A stretch of 64,000 nucleotides of DNA from Membranipora membranacea (Eukaryota; Bryozoa; Gymnolaemata; Cheilostomatida; Membraniporidae). The translations under genes and the position numbers were made by a program. Below the pieces are notes generated by a model that was not told the origin of the DNA, searched no databases, and was given only the letters and a program-made list of their open reading frames with translations. This document shows, in pieces, positions 1-14,600 of the stretch (position 1 is the first letter of the stretch; every line of letters begins with the position of its first letter). The stretch covers positions 30,068,001 through 30,132,000 of the forward strand of contig OU612068.1 of assembly GCA_914767715.1 (NCBI GenBank). Reading direction: 5' to 3'.

Positions 1-1226
1 AGCTGCAGATATAAATTAAATATTACAGTGCAGTTCACCACAATGTAGTATATTTCGGTGAAAAAAGGGGAGCTTGGTAACTTAATCCTGACAGATATAA
101 TTGAATCCATGACATTGGCTAACCTGTCATTTCCAAAGTGGTTATATCTTCCTGCAAATCCACAAAATAAACACTTAGGTAGAGGCTGTACCAGAATGAC
201 CTGGAGGGCACAGGAGCCACAGAGCCGCCTAGAGATCACCGAGAACTGGGGCAGGGATATTATATTGGTGTAATAGTGGTTATAAATTAAACCACATTTG
301 GTAAGTTAGCTATAATTTATTCATGAGAGCAGGTACGCATTTCCCTTTCACTGATTGTACAGGATGCATACCTGCAAAGCATTGATCATGTGCTAACTAT
401 CAAAAATAAACTCCCTTTACTGTTGTGGTTTTGTGGTCTTCCTCAAAATAGTTTCGTTGAGCCCTTGAGTGGGAATGTGATTAGACTTTTTACCAGACAA
501 TCAGCTAAGTGTGACTAATAACTAGCGGCTGAGGAGCAGCTCAATATTAATAATATGTGTCTCTAATCGCTTATCACTAATAAAAAAAACCAAAATCCTC
601 TCATAATTTATAAGGTACATTACAACCACAACATTGTAAATAAAAAACTGGTTCATTGAGAGGATGTAATTTATAGAGGCATTGTCCTAATGAATAAAAT
701 GAGAGAGCTCGGATCAGAGACTTGTGAATCCTGACTGCTGGGGTAAAGAAGCTGCAGCTGTCTACCTCTACACTACATATGTGATCGGGTAGGAAATTCT
801 TTTAGCCAAGTTACCAGATGGCACATTTATTTCTCAGTCTTAGTACAGAGACAAAACTTGCAATTTTAACCCACTTTTTAACAACACCCAAAGCTTTGGT
901 GTGGCAGTGTCTACATAGGGGGTATAGATCCATACATGTAGAAGAGCAGGATCTCATACCACATGTCTTACCCAACCACTCCTAGCAACAACTACCATGT
1001 CCTTTACTACCCTTATATCACAATGCTAACGCTACCCATAAATCTTAATGATGCCACATTAGCACTGACACATCAGCATATTACCAGGACATTCATCTCC
1101 TGTTTGTCCCCATCTGACAATATCCCCATTATAGAATGTCAGAGAATTTCGCCATGGGGAATGTGATATGGTCCCGACCCCGTGTCCTGTTAGTTTTATA
1201 TGGGAGACATAAGATAGCAAACTAAC
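1..1226. other. Intron of Groucho, no exon recognised
   Basis: This stretch follows the donor site of the fourth Groucho exon. The short open frames on both strands have no recognisable homology and no consistent splice sites. I see nothing else in it. Confidence 0.6.
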
Positions 1227-4200
1227 CTCTGTGGATAGGAACTGTTGCACTTGTCCCAGGATAGCGCTGAATCTCTCTACTATCTTCATCTGTTTATGGA
1301 GCTCATTATTCAGACCAGCGGACATCTCATAATACTAAAAATAAAAGAAATCATATAAATAAGAGTTATTCGAGTAAGGTTTATATCGAAGAAGCAAAGA
1401 AAGTGTATGCCTAGTTGTGAATAATGCATCCATCAATCCATCTCCCTCAACATATGGATAGTTCAAACCCAGAACATACGCAATATTGATGTGTTTTTTT
1501 AACTTCTTTCAAACACTTCGCATTCATGCCGACCTACTTTGAACAACGCATTCGAACCTGCTCTATGGTCAATGGAGATGATTCCTTCATGAACAGAATA
1601 GCCAATTAGACTGACACCTAACCGAAGCTGGTACACACCACACCAACCACACAGCCTGATGGTCCACCGCCCTCATGTGAATTAATTAGCTGATGGAAGT
1701 GGAGTTTGTACAATATAAATAAGACAAAAAATATATTACCACATGATATTGGCTATGGGCCTACGACATCTTAAGCGGATCGGATCGTTGACTTGACATG
1801 AAGGGAACTGGTCGTCGTAACTTAACATAATCTGACTAACACCAAAATTTGTGGTAAAAGTGCACCCGAGTGTTACTTATCAAATCATAAACTGCCTCAT
1901 GAGAAACCATCGCAGGCTGATTAGTGGTTACTGGTTGCACAGAGTACATTTCAATAGTCAGGTTTACCATCAGTATGTGGTTGAATATCTGATTGCTGTG
2001 GCTAAATTGTTTATTAGTCTGCAAATCACCAGCTTTTTCCACAAACAACCACAATGTGACTCGACATTCCCGAGAAATAACATCAAGCTATGAGGCTATG
2101 AGGCATCTCAAAGTTATAAGCCTTGTCTGTACTACCCACGAGTTATGGGCAGGGAATCCCTTGAGTAGGTGGTAAGATAATTAAGGTAGTTTGCTTCTCG
2201 CATTTTGCCAGCAGCGGGCTCCTCTCACCATGACATGCACTTCAGTGTCGATTAGATGAAGATTACTTCACAAGATTAGTTGAGAAATGACATGCATGCA
2301 GCAGCTTTTTCTGCAGTAAATGACCCCTTGAATAATGTTATAATCATAGTAATTTGTTTTCTATAACACTGAGTGCTGGTGGTGATGAGATAATAGGATA
2401 CTGATATATAGAGACCATTATTCTATTATTACCTGTACTACACAGCAGCAGCACACTGAGCAGGAGCAGCAGCGCAATTAATTATTAGCAATGAGATACC
2501 TTTCAATACCTAACCGTAATTATAGAGCACTTCTGGTCGTAAACAGCTAAGTAGAAGCACCGGCCTTGTTACGGCCAGAGATGTGGGGTCACACCCTTAT
2601 ATCCACACCTTTAGAGTATATCAGATTCTCCTTTTGTGTGCGTATATATTAGTCTCTCGTAGTCACTAACTTTTTTTATTAGCAAAGGATTAAACCCTAC
2701 CGACATTCATACCAGGAAGGAGTTCAGCACAGATCACCATTGTGTATGTGTTTGTTATGATACTATACTAGAGGCAGGCCTGGATAGTATTGACTTGGGG
2801 ATCTCATGTATGCACTTCTTATTTATTTGAATGCAATCTAAAACATGAGCCCAGGTCTGACACCCTTGTTTGTCAGGTCTTATCTCCAGCTTATTATTGT
2901 CTTAGAGGTGTTCATTTACAATCTGCTGTGCAACTTGTCAATTTTTCAAATCTTAATCCGCTGATGTATTAATGCTGTAATAACTCCAAAGATAAACAAA
3001 GCTGGCTTGTCAGGGCTTTACATTATCCACCAAAATATAAAAGGCTACAAGCTAGACTATGAAGTGATGGAGATATTTAAATTATTAGGTAATGGGTGTA
3101 GGGTTTAGATTGTAGCCTAATAATAATATCACTGAGTATTGTGTAATCCTATTATTGATTGTAGGGCTTTGGCATGCCCTGCTAAGTGCCAAAGTATCAG
3201 TCATGCTAGGGAGTGTTTTAATCATGTCATCAGCCAGATCCCACTCTGACAGAGTTCATCTCATTAATCCAATGCTGTTTCGGCATGAATGAAAACAGCC
3301 AGCCATATATGGGGTCAGCGCAGTGAAAGTATATTAAGACTTACCATGACATAGGCACGCTGTATTTCTGTCTTCTCTTGTTGCAACTTCTCACACTCTA
3401 TTTTCAAACTAAAATGTATAAAGAATACAAGCAAGGATTTCAAGAAATCCTTGATACAAGCATGTTTAAGTTTGGCTGGTCTCTAGGATACATTGCTACA
3501 TGTAGAAATAGGATGAGTGAGTTGTGGCGAGATGAGAAGTGAACAAATGAGACCTGACACTTCTAGACGAGAGTATCCGATTACAGATAAGTTGATATGA
3601 GGGGAATGACACATCAAGTCATGCTTTATGAGGGCACCAGTACTCAAGTTTATTGCCTTCATTTGATTCTGCTGTACATCTGCAATAACTTTCATAATGA
3701 TGCTAACAAGAGCAATACAAGGCCATTATCACAGCCATATAACTTACTAAGAAAGTTGGAAGGCTAGGCAGTCTGGTTTAGGCTAAGCAAACCACTTTAC
3801 TAGTGTCACAGTAACCCTAGCACTTTACTAGATTATGAATTCATTAATGAACCTCGGTGATCGCATCATACACAGCACACTTACCTGTGATTTTGAGTTT
3901 GTAAAAAGTTGAACTCTTCCTTTATCCGGTCGCATGACTCTAGTATAGTAAACTTAAACGGCTGGCCAGGCTGTGGCGGGCCCTAAAAACATAGAGTACT
4001 ATGCTGACAAGGTTTCTTTTTTGATCCGTTTTGCTAGGTCACGTAACAGAGTGGATGGAAGTTCCATGATTCTGGGACTATATCATAGTGTGGTTTGTCT
4101 ATAGACTACATACTGATCAAGGTGTCACGAAAACAACCTTAATGCGTGGCCAGACAGCGAGTTTAGGTCGTTGGTCCTGTTTACAATTTGGTCTATGTGG

Positions 4201-4297
4201 TACGATGTACAGGTGGTTATAATTGTATGCCTTACCTTAGCCTACTGCAAGATACTAGTGACCTGAAGCTACTCACCGGAGGCCGATTGGGGAACAT
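1227..4297 (-). CDS. gro: Groucho/TLE corepressor, 5' part only (4 coding exons)
   Basis: Groucho/TLE proteins are nuclear corepressors recruited by DNA-binding factors; the N-terminal Q domain seen here is the tetramerising coiled coil. Coding exons on the minus strand: 4277-4297 (ATG at 4297, seven codons, MFPNRPP), 3885-3982, 3345-3408 and 1227-1334. All have GT-AG borders and the phases agree. The protein starts like TLE (Met-Phe-Pro, then a Pro/Gly/Gln stretch), followed by [38 protein letters not shown] and [15 protein letters not shown], the well-known Q-domain blocks. About 97 residues are present. The Gly/Pro-rich, CcN, SP and WD40 parts must lie beyond the left edge; I found no convincing next exon in 1-1226. 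The Q domain carries more substitutions than the near-invariant bilaterian sequences I recall. Family assignment is very secure; the orthologue name is given by family. Confidence 0.93.
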
Positions 4298-5678
4298 GGC
4301 GCTAGCAGAGCCAGACGTGGAGGCCTTCTGTGTAAAGATATATTTTGACTACGAATCACAGTTAAACGGCAAACAGCAGATTATCCTTATAACAGAGAAA
4401 TGATGACACTTCTGACGACAATAAAACGCTTCTCGATTTGAATACTCAGCTGGTGCAGTGAATTGAAAGTATCCAAGTTTGATAGTACTATCCAAGATAA
4501 GGTTTAGTTCTTGTTTGAACAGAGGTAAAGCGCTAGCCTGCTTGTGAGAAATTCAACTCAATGCTATCAATCTCGCATCAAATCAGCCAACAAACAAAGA
4601 CCACAGCTAACCACACAAGACGGGAATGCACCGATCTGATTGGCCGCAATCAGTTTTAGTCTGATCAAAAGCAACGTGGACTAGGCGGAGATTACACACT
4701 AATTTCACTGCAGTCCCTTATTCAGCCAATCAAAGGGTATAATCAATTGCAAGCACCGCCCAGTGTATGACTAGTGAGCTGTCAGTTAGAGGCACGTGGT
4801 TTGGCTGTTGGAACAAAGAAGTGGCTGCTTTGAGCTCACAACTTAATGGAAACTATCACATATTTTAGCACCCTCTGGTTCTAATACTTATCCCAGCAAT
4901 CTACAGCCGATATCATATAATTCTTCTTTTTGTAGCCGTTTATTCACCCAAATCAATATATCATCACCTAATGTCCACGAGATTTTACTGAAATCCCTGC
5001 CAAATTACTGCAATGACGCCATCATTTCAATGTTGAGAAAAGGTAAAAATATTCATATAAATAATCTAGGGCAGTGTCACACTGATATCAACTGTGAATA
5101 TCAGTAGTCCTGCCTGTGAACCAAGCATGAGCTGTCAACTCATGCTAGCATCGCAGTGATAGTCTCTTCCCACACGACCAGGGATAAGGGTGTAAAGGTA
5201 CCATCACCACCAAGTCATGAGTATCAGTATACTAACAAAGCTGCTGGTATGACAGCCGGCTCTTTCCTCAGTACAGTTTCAAATTAAAACCGCATTTAAC
5301 CACACACAATGGTACGAGATCTATGGGTGGTCATTAGAAGTGAAGAAGGTTGAGAAAAAAAGGTCCGCAATAGTCAGGTCGGAAGTCAGTGTCAATTCCC
5401 ATTCTCTAGCACAACTCACTACCTACATCAGGACAGTAATTGTACAGTCACACTTCCTGTGATTGTTTGTTATAAGCTGCAGTGATATGTATTATGTTGA
5501 CATATTTCAGGTTACTGCTCAGGAGATGGCAGGAGATGGCAGGTGGCCTTTGTCTGTCACTGACTATAGTAGATTATATCAGCACACATTGATACCGTCC
5601 GCAGCTCTTACTGCTGCCGATATCTGTGAATATATCATTCTCTGTCATCAGTCAAACGCTGCGGCCAGCTAGCTCTCC
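4298..5678. other. Intergenic region between SMG5 3' end and Groucho start
   Basis: About 1.4 kb between the SMG5 stop codon and the Groucho start codon, both on the minus strand. It should hold the SMG5 3' UTR and the Groucho promoter and 5' UTR. A candidate minus-strand AATAAA lies at 4939-4944. No other gene is visible. Confidence 0.5.
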
Positions 5679-8600
5679 TCATCCCTTTTTCTTCCACTGC
5701 TCCTTCCATTTGGAGTAAAAATCGGCTACTTTGTGTATCACCAGACCTGAAAAAAAAAGATCAATAGTAAATATGTTTGTAAAATGTGTGTAGTCTAGCT
5801 GATGTACAGGGCCACAGCGGCAGACCTAGGCCAAGGAGTATTATAACTCACTCGACCAAGATAAATTACAATTTTCATGTCTAATCAAAAAGTATCAACT
5901 ACAGTAGCACAAGGTTTTATACTATTATTTAGAAGGCACGCTCATCAGAAAATAAGATGAGGTGGTATTGATTAGAGCGGTCATAGACAACTTGTATCAA
6001 AATATGAGTGTTGGGCAGAATAATTAGGATTTCATCCGGGAATGCTGCTATTAAATCTATTTAATCTGACATATGCATGAGCAATAACAGTACAGCCTGG
6101 CAGCTGACGGTCAACAGCCTACTCATTGCTGCCGCAGCGCCACGGCAGCGAGGCTAAATCAATGAAACAACAACTGAGTACAAGCTGCATGTAATATATA
6201 ACAGATAATATGAGGCTGTCATGTCTATCTATATAACAGCCCATAAGGCAGATCATGTCACACATACTGAAATAAAGAGAAGTAAATGAGATCAGAGATT
6301 GACAAGCCTAACTAATATCTGTCTAACCCAAGATAGAAAAGTGTTGGCTATGGAGGGGAAGTCGAAGGCGAGGAGCGATGTGTATGCTTTACTCTACCAG
6401 AGTACACACACAGGTTTATATACAAGTAATTAGCTGATTTGCACATTTATTAGCCTCATTTAATATGACTGCTGTGTTATATTGACCTGCCAAAGGTTTT
6501 CAGACCAGACTGTGTGTTTAGCTTCAAAATTACTCCAACACTGCTGTGATCAAAATTACAGCTCAGCTAATTATTGGATGCGTGTATAGCTACACAAGTC
6601 ATACTGATGTTAGATTAAAATCGTATAAGGTTATAACCCCATAACTAACTACCATTTATATAAATGTGCCGGACATCTTTAGGTCATCAAACATCTGGCA
6701 CATATTCCTCTGCAATGTGTTGCCCATCATAACTATTGTACATGAATATTAATATCATTATGCGTGCTTGGAAATGTACCATGAAAAAAATCACTTTACA
6801 AACTGCCATTTTCAATCACCTCCCACAAAAATTCAGAGCTTTACAAATCATGTCTGTGCCAAAATGGGCGGATGGAAATAAATTGTGCCATGTGAAATAT
6901 TTGTAGACACAAACCAGTAACCAGGAGAACAAGAGAACATACTTTACATGCTGTGTACATTGTCTCTGGGATTGCGCATCAATTAACTTTGATGGGCAAA
7001 ACAATTATGGTTCAGACAAGAGCTGCAGTACTTTAGAGAGATCTGCTCCCTTTATGTTGCCATAGAAAATCCTAACTGACCAACTTGAAGTTTGGTAATA
7101 ATTTAAATTTTCAGTCAAGTAAAAAATAACCATGACTTCAATGTCATTTAAAACGCATAAATACTATATTTTTTATTCTTATGATTCGGCCATAAGAAGG
7201 AGGATTCTCAGTATTTATTTGGTAATTAAAATAGATAGAGAAGTACATTCACTGACTAACTCCATATAAGGTCAGACCTGACAAGCCAGGTTAACACTCA
7301 CTTATTAGCAGGAGGCTATATTTAGGGTCCATCAGTAGAAAGGAGGAAGTCCCGTCTGTTGTGATAACCATTGGCCTTCATATGTCAGTCAAACAGAATT
7401 TTGGGGGTACTTTAAGTCAAAGAAGACAATTTATTTTGTCTACTGGCTAAGCTGAATTTGGTAAAAATGACCAACTCTCATCGCAACAAATATCCGTAAT
7501 CACTGATTGATATGCACGGATAAATTTAACCCTCCACAAGCACATGGCAAATTATGTATGGATGTATCATGCATTTCTTCTATTTGATTGGTCTAAAAGT
7601 TCAGTGATGCTACAGCCGACCATTTTGAAAACTTTTTTAAAGCAGCTTGCCTTTAGATAGTTTACATAGATACGATATGGCGTAACGTCATGTAAATACT
7701 GACGGGACTTCATTACAAATTTCCAGACTGTGTATTTTACCACTGATCCATGAATTCATATCAGTGCCAGCTGCCAACCACATCAAAAGTAAAAAATGAT
7801 CGCTAAAAATATCATAAGGCGTAAACTAAATAAAACTAAATAATTCCGGATAAACACCCTCCCCATGATTCTGTTTTCAGCTGATGCAGCCTAATTTGTA
7901 ATTGTTTTCTTCACGCACTTGGAGAAGAGAAAGCCTTCAAATATCACATGTACGGCGCACAAGCATGATACGATCACAGAGTAAGGGTATATATGTCCTT
8001 ACTCTGTGATACAATCATACGATAATGAAGCAATAAGCTGTGTGAGTTTACTGTAATATGTCAGGTGATAGTACCTTGCTGTTGTATCTGTTGTATAATC
8101 TGTTTGACTCGCACAGATGTATGCGTGGAGAAGTTCTCATTGGTCAAAACTGATACCATACCGGAAGTATGACACTCTGGTGTCTGCTCGCTCAGGTACT
8201 TACAACAATCAACTATCTGTAACATCCTCCTACAATACACACACACACATATATATTTACAGACATTTAATATATATCCATGCATATATATATGTATATA
8301 TATATATATGCATATACTGTTTACATATAAACACATATGCTGTGTTTACATACATACTTACAAATATATCATATTAAACAAATACAAACATGATATATAT
8401 TTTATATCAGATGCTGTATTTTAGCACAGAACACAAGTTCCCTCATAGAACTCTACAGTTACCCTCAGTGCAAATTTATCTATGGCGCTACTCCTGGGTG
8501 TTAGATGGGTGTGTCATAGATGTAGGCCTTGAAAAATAGCAGTGATTGATGGCTCATACTAACAGTAGGTCAATCACACCATTCATCAAACCAATCACAA

Positions 8601-11600
8601 GGTCATCGCAAGGTCATCACAATGAAGCATGTTTGTAATTACAGTGATGGATGGATAAACAGTTACCAGAAATCTTTGTCTTTTCTTCTGAGATTTCTTT
8701 GTGAGGTATTCGTCAGCCTTTCATGACTCTTCTGGGCTCGTATATACCTGAATAAATATATGTATACCATATACATATACGCATATACATTGACATATAA
8801 ATACTAGTAAACGGAGAATTTTATCATCACACTCAAACGTTCTTTGGCTGAAATAAAAATCCTTTCACATGAGACCACTGATATCTCTATTAGAAGTGAT
8901 CTGTAAGCTCTGGTATTATGGTATTATCCACGCTTTCTATAGACAGTTTTCCGAGCTCTGATTTAGGCCTCAATTCGGGCCGTATAGGAAAAACGTGCTG
9001 AAAATAGGGTTATCTTGAAAACCGCTTATAATAGGATAAAAATTATTTTTGATTCAGAATCTGCAACATTAAAAACTTATATAGACATAGTTTGGGAAAT
9101 AATTTTAGTATTTGGATAGTCAATTATAGCATTTTCTGCCTGTTTTGCGGACAATTCGGCAGAATTTTTCATGAGTTTTGTCATTAATTGAGATTTATCA
9201 ACATTCAAGCCTCCAATGATTTGGAAACCCTGTCTGTGTTTTTATCCTTACATACACGGTTTTCAAGATAACCCTCTTTCAGCAGGTTTTTCCTATGCGG
9301 CATGGGTTATAAGTACCAAACTGCAGAGAGGAAAACTCTGAATTGATCTTAAATAAGAGTTCAGAAAACTGTCTATTATTCACAAGATTAGACCAGTAAG
9401 TGGAAAAAGCTCTATCTCCAAAGTGGAACATTATGTCATGTTTTCACCTTTGATGCGTTTGTTGGTGTGAAACACCAAGGCTTCACTCACAAATCTGATT
9501 ATTATATTTCCTGGTTGGGCGCTGACCTAGAGTCACATCTCATATATAACTATCACTTATAATGGATTATCACACCTTGGCGACAGCGTCAGCAGATTAT
9601 AATCAGCTTGTATGGAGATGATACAGACCTGTGAATCACTTATCGATATTATTCTACCAAAGCGACGTATAAACTCACATGTTACCCTTTCTAAATTCAG
9701 CTTCGAGCCAGCGGATGGCATCTCGGGCATTGCCACTTTCTTTCTTCATCGAATCCAGCTGATCAATAACTGGAATAAAATGCAAAAGGATATAAAAATA
9801 AATCAACAAAAAATTATGATCATCTCTAGTAACAAACCCAACCCCGGGCGTCGGCCATCACAACGGACGATCCCAGTATGAACAATTTTCCATTGGGAAG
9901 AGGAGATTGGTGCGTAAAGAGCTATGTAGCTGGTGAGACAGAACACCAAGTAACCACAATACTGGGTATTAATGGTAGTATTACACCATGTTATATCATA
10001 TACGGAGCAAACGTACCACAGAGAGGAATGATGATGATGAACTTAGCGCTGTATACGAGATGTTTTATAAGATGCATAGTATCGAGCAGAGCTGTCGAGT
10101 CTGGTACTAGGTATGGTGGTAGATTTCTGTTCATACCGCTGTGTACACTGTCCTTCAACTGTGATACCTCCGCCTGAAAAACCAACAAGTCAGTATTAAA
10201 ATGAGCCAATCTTGATACTACAGAAAACCTACTCATTTACTAAATTTTTATCTACCACTAAAAATGCAAAAATAGTATTATTAATATATCATTAAACAGG
10301 AGGAGCACATGCAATCATGAAAAATGGGTGTCAGGCAAATTCAAATTGCATAACCCTGCTGGGCCAATGAAATGAGTGAGTTTTTAGTTTGTTTTTTTTT
10401 TAGTTGGAAAATCATTGAATTTAACAGCCAGGATCTTATTAGTGTGAATATGCATGCCAGGAATAATTAATATCTCCGCAATAAAACCAAACTCCATTGA
10501 GCACCATCAAGTCTGTCATGTGGGGAAGTGATGTTTGATAGGAGTGGTGGAATTAGGTATAATATGTAGTTCTCTTACTACAACTGATATTTATGAGAAA
10601 TCTGAATTTGCATGACAAAAAACCAACCCTGCAGACTAGCCTTCTTAATCAGTGAGTTTCCTTAATTGATGCCTCCCAACTCAGGCAGAATCTCATCACC
10701 AGACTTTGACATGTGGTTAGATATTCCCAGGAGACCACAGCCGACCACGCCATCATTTCACAACTTATTTTAATAAGCCAGAGCTGAGCTGGCTGGCAGG
10801 AACCACATAACCACCATTATAGTATTATAGGCTAAGAGTTGGTGATTAAAAACACAGGAATTTACCACAAAGACTCAGGTAAAAATTGCAGAAACCTGTG
10901 GTTAATAATCTGATTGTAGGGAAAAGATCAGGGTTAGATAGTCCGCCCTCCTGAATGTCTCGATTTGATCGGATTTAGGCGAGATGTCCTTTAGGGCCAA
11001 GGAATATCTGTACAGTCGAGAGCTAGTGTTGCAAGTTTATTAAGTCTCCCAAAATTCCAATACAGCCTATTGGTGATATACACATTCATACATCAGCAGT
11101 TTACTCCCTCGGTTGAATTTTACAAATAAACAGACGGACACACTGACGGACGCACAGACAGACATACTCGTACCTGAAGGCGAAGCTGTGCCATATCTTT
11201 CATCAGCTGATTTCGCTTAGCATCCATATCCTCCTGTCAATAAAAAAAGTAAATTATGTGAACATATTCAAAATAATGTTGGTAAAGTTTTTTGGATCAT
11301 AAATTAATTTTGGTATTGACTATTAAAAAAGAGTAATATTATGCAAAAATAATTTTTTCTGAGAATATCTTGCTAACTCCATATATAGACTTATCAGGGG
11401 GAGAATAAATACACCTGTTTCATGATCATCACAATTTTCGCTGCAAGATCAAAATATTTATAACTATATTTATGTCAACATTTACCATCTAGGCTCAGTT
11501 AGGCCAGGCAATGCTAACCTATATGTGTTTGTTTCCCTTTCCTGCAAGTCTTCCAGACCATATAAGGTAAAACACACATAATAATATGACATGAGTCAGT

Positions 11601-14600
11601 TGGAAATGGTGTGGTGTGAAGATGAGCATTATCATTATTGTATTTTGTAATAAACATGAGCAATTTATCCAGGGTTGTGTCAGCCTGCAGCGACCTTGAT
11701 GAGACATTACTCACTACCATTGTCAACTAATCAAGGAAACAAACACTATAACCATCGAGGGTAGCTTCATCCAGTAAACAACTAAATAATGTGTAAATAT
11801 TGCGTCTTACTTCTCAGAGCAGCGCACAGAATACACAAACTGAGAAACAAGAACTCATTATCACGACCTGGTCATTCTGTTCCATAAACGGCTGGAGGGC
11901 TCTTTCTGCAGCTTTACTGCTGGCGGAGTAATTAATTATGTCACTTTGATAAATAAATGTGTTTTTGTTATGCTAGTCAATAACGGGTTTTATTTGCTTG
12001 CAGCGAACAGGTAGAGTTCTGAGGTACACATCAACTCAAAGTACAGTAAATTTGCTTAACTCTCATCAAATTGACTTGTTTGCTTATGAAACTAATGCTA
12101 TCTGCTTGCTTACTAAAATCCTAAGTGTCAACATTGGAAGACTGAATCCTGTGAACAAATACTTGTAACTAGCTTATGTCTATATACTTTGTAAGCAGAG
12201 ATAATACATACAGATATATCACATTGATCTCTCCCTAATATTGAGCCAGAAAAGATATCACTGTCAGCAGGTGCCAACAGACAGCATCGGCTTAATTTAC
12301 GATCTCATTTCTTTCAAAAATCTAACTCCCCTCCCCTAAACCTTGTGCTGGTGCTGTGTGGATTTAAGAGATGGTAGTTCTGGTTTGTAAAGTTACAGTC
12401 ATGATATAATTCAATAAGATAATTAGTTAATACATTGTTTTACTTTTTTGAAGAGGTCATTGAAAACAAGGACTAGAGTATAATCAAGATATTAGACATT
12501 ATAATAAATATTGACTTAGTAAGATAAGTATGCATTCATGTGTTTTCCACTATTGATAACGTGTACACAGTGTCAATAGTTATCCAATGTGCATGTCACC
12601 AAACACTAGTGCAGCAGAATGGATATGTATACCTTGTGTATACTATACACTCAGACCAAGGACAAATGCCGTAGGCGGCCTCTCTCTACAAAACAGCGGA
12701 AAATCTCCCAGACTTAACAAACAACTCGCCAAACAATAACCTTTCAGCGACCAATCACTAACGTGTCAAGCTATGACCACTATTGTCAATTATGTACGGC
12801 ATTCTAAGAATTGATCTTCGATTGATCCGGGTAAAATTTTTGGTGGCAACCAACAATTCTTTTTAGCACTGTACTTGACTGAATGGGCTATCAATAGATC
12901 ATTGAATTGAATAACAGACAGTTCTAAATTTATATGAAAACTGTCAGTGGGATATTATTAGGAATACAACAAAGTTGTATTTCTTTTGTTTTGGTTGGAT
13001 TTATTAGGAATACAACAAAGTTGTATTTCTTTTGTTTTGGTTGGATTTATTATTATTATTTTTGCAACACTTTTGTAGCTTCTATAAGTCAAGAACTACC
13101 AGGCAGAATTGGATGGAACTTTGTCATAAGATAGTTTCATATGTCTAGATGAGAAATTACTAAATGAGTTTTTGAATTGTTATGTAACACTCGCTAATTA
13201 GACTAATTAGTGAAGGAGGTTTTTACGTTTATATTGATGATATCTTGAGAACAAATCATGCGATTGAGTTAAAACTTTGGATTTGGGGGTTTTGACATAT
13301 ACCGAATCTAAAGACATCATCGCCTATGATGTCACATGAGCCGAAATACAAAATGGCTGCCATATACTGTAAATTGCAGCTAACCAACAGTTCTTATGAT
13401 GCGATTGAGTTAAAACTTGGGATATATGGGTAATGACACATACCGAATCTTATGACATCATCAATTTTCATGTCACATGACCCGAAATCCACTATGGCCG
13501 CCATAGACAGTTAATAACTGCCTATCAACAGTTCTTATCATGCAATTGAGTTAAAACTTGGGATATGGGGGTTTTGGCATATACCGAATATTATGACATC
13601 ATAAATTTTGATGTCACATGACCCGAAATCCAATATGGCCGCCATAGACAGTTAATAGCTGCCGATTAACAGTTCTTATCATGCGATTGAATTAAAACTT
13701 GGGATATGGGGGTTATGACACATACCGAATCTTATGACATCATCATTTTTGATGTCATGTGACCCGAATCCAATATGGCCGCCATAGAGAGTTAATTGCT
13801 GCCGATTAGCTGTTCTCATCATGCGATTGAGTTGAGATTTAAGATAAGGGGGTTTCGGCATATACCGAGTCTTATGACATCATCAATTATGATGTCACAT
13901 GACCTCGATATTCAAATATATTGGTTGTATTCCTTTATATTTGCTTGCAAATATGTTTACCGTTTCTAGTTATTATTATTATTCGTCTCGCAACACTTTT
14001 CGTAGCTTTTATAAGTCAAGAACTACCGGGCAGAATTTCCTGTAACTTGGTCACAACATAGGTCCATATGTTTAGATGAGAAATTGCAAAATGAATTTTT
14101 AAAATGTTATGTAATACTTGCTAATTTCACTAATTAGTGAAGGAGGTTTTGCCTTTTTTAACGTTTTTACCCAATTTCATTCCGCTATATGTTAAGAACC
14201 AGTTGGCAGAATTCGATGATACATGGTCATAACATAGTCCCATATGCCAAGATGAGAAATTGCAAAACGAAATTTTGAAATGTTATATAATATTTGCTAA
14301 TTACACTAATTAGTGGAGGATGTTTTTTTGATTTTCTTTTGTTGATATCTTGAGAACAAATCATGCGATTGAGTTGAAACTTAGGATACAGGAGTTATGG
14401 CGTATACCGAATCTTATGACATCATCAATCTCTATGTCACATGACCCGTTATCAAATATGGCCGCCATAAACAGGAAGTGGCTGCCGATTAACAGTTCTT
14501 ATCATGCGATTGAGTTAAAACTTGGGATATGGGGGTTATGACATATACCGAATCTTATAACATCATCAATTTTAAGGTCACATGACCCGAATCCAATATG

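Noticed and set aside
180-280. GC-richer patch with possible splice signals on the minus strand
   Set aside because: The translated peptide does not match any Groucho segment I know, so I did not add it as a fifth exon.
4188-4403. 71-codon plus-strand open frame
   Set aside because: It is antisense to Groucho exon 1, whose MFPNRPP start and donor site explain the conservation.
8061-8377. Open frames with Tyr/Ile/His repeats
   Set aside because: The real coding part is only the SMG5 exon 8075-8229; the rest is CA/TA microsatellite.
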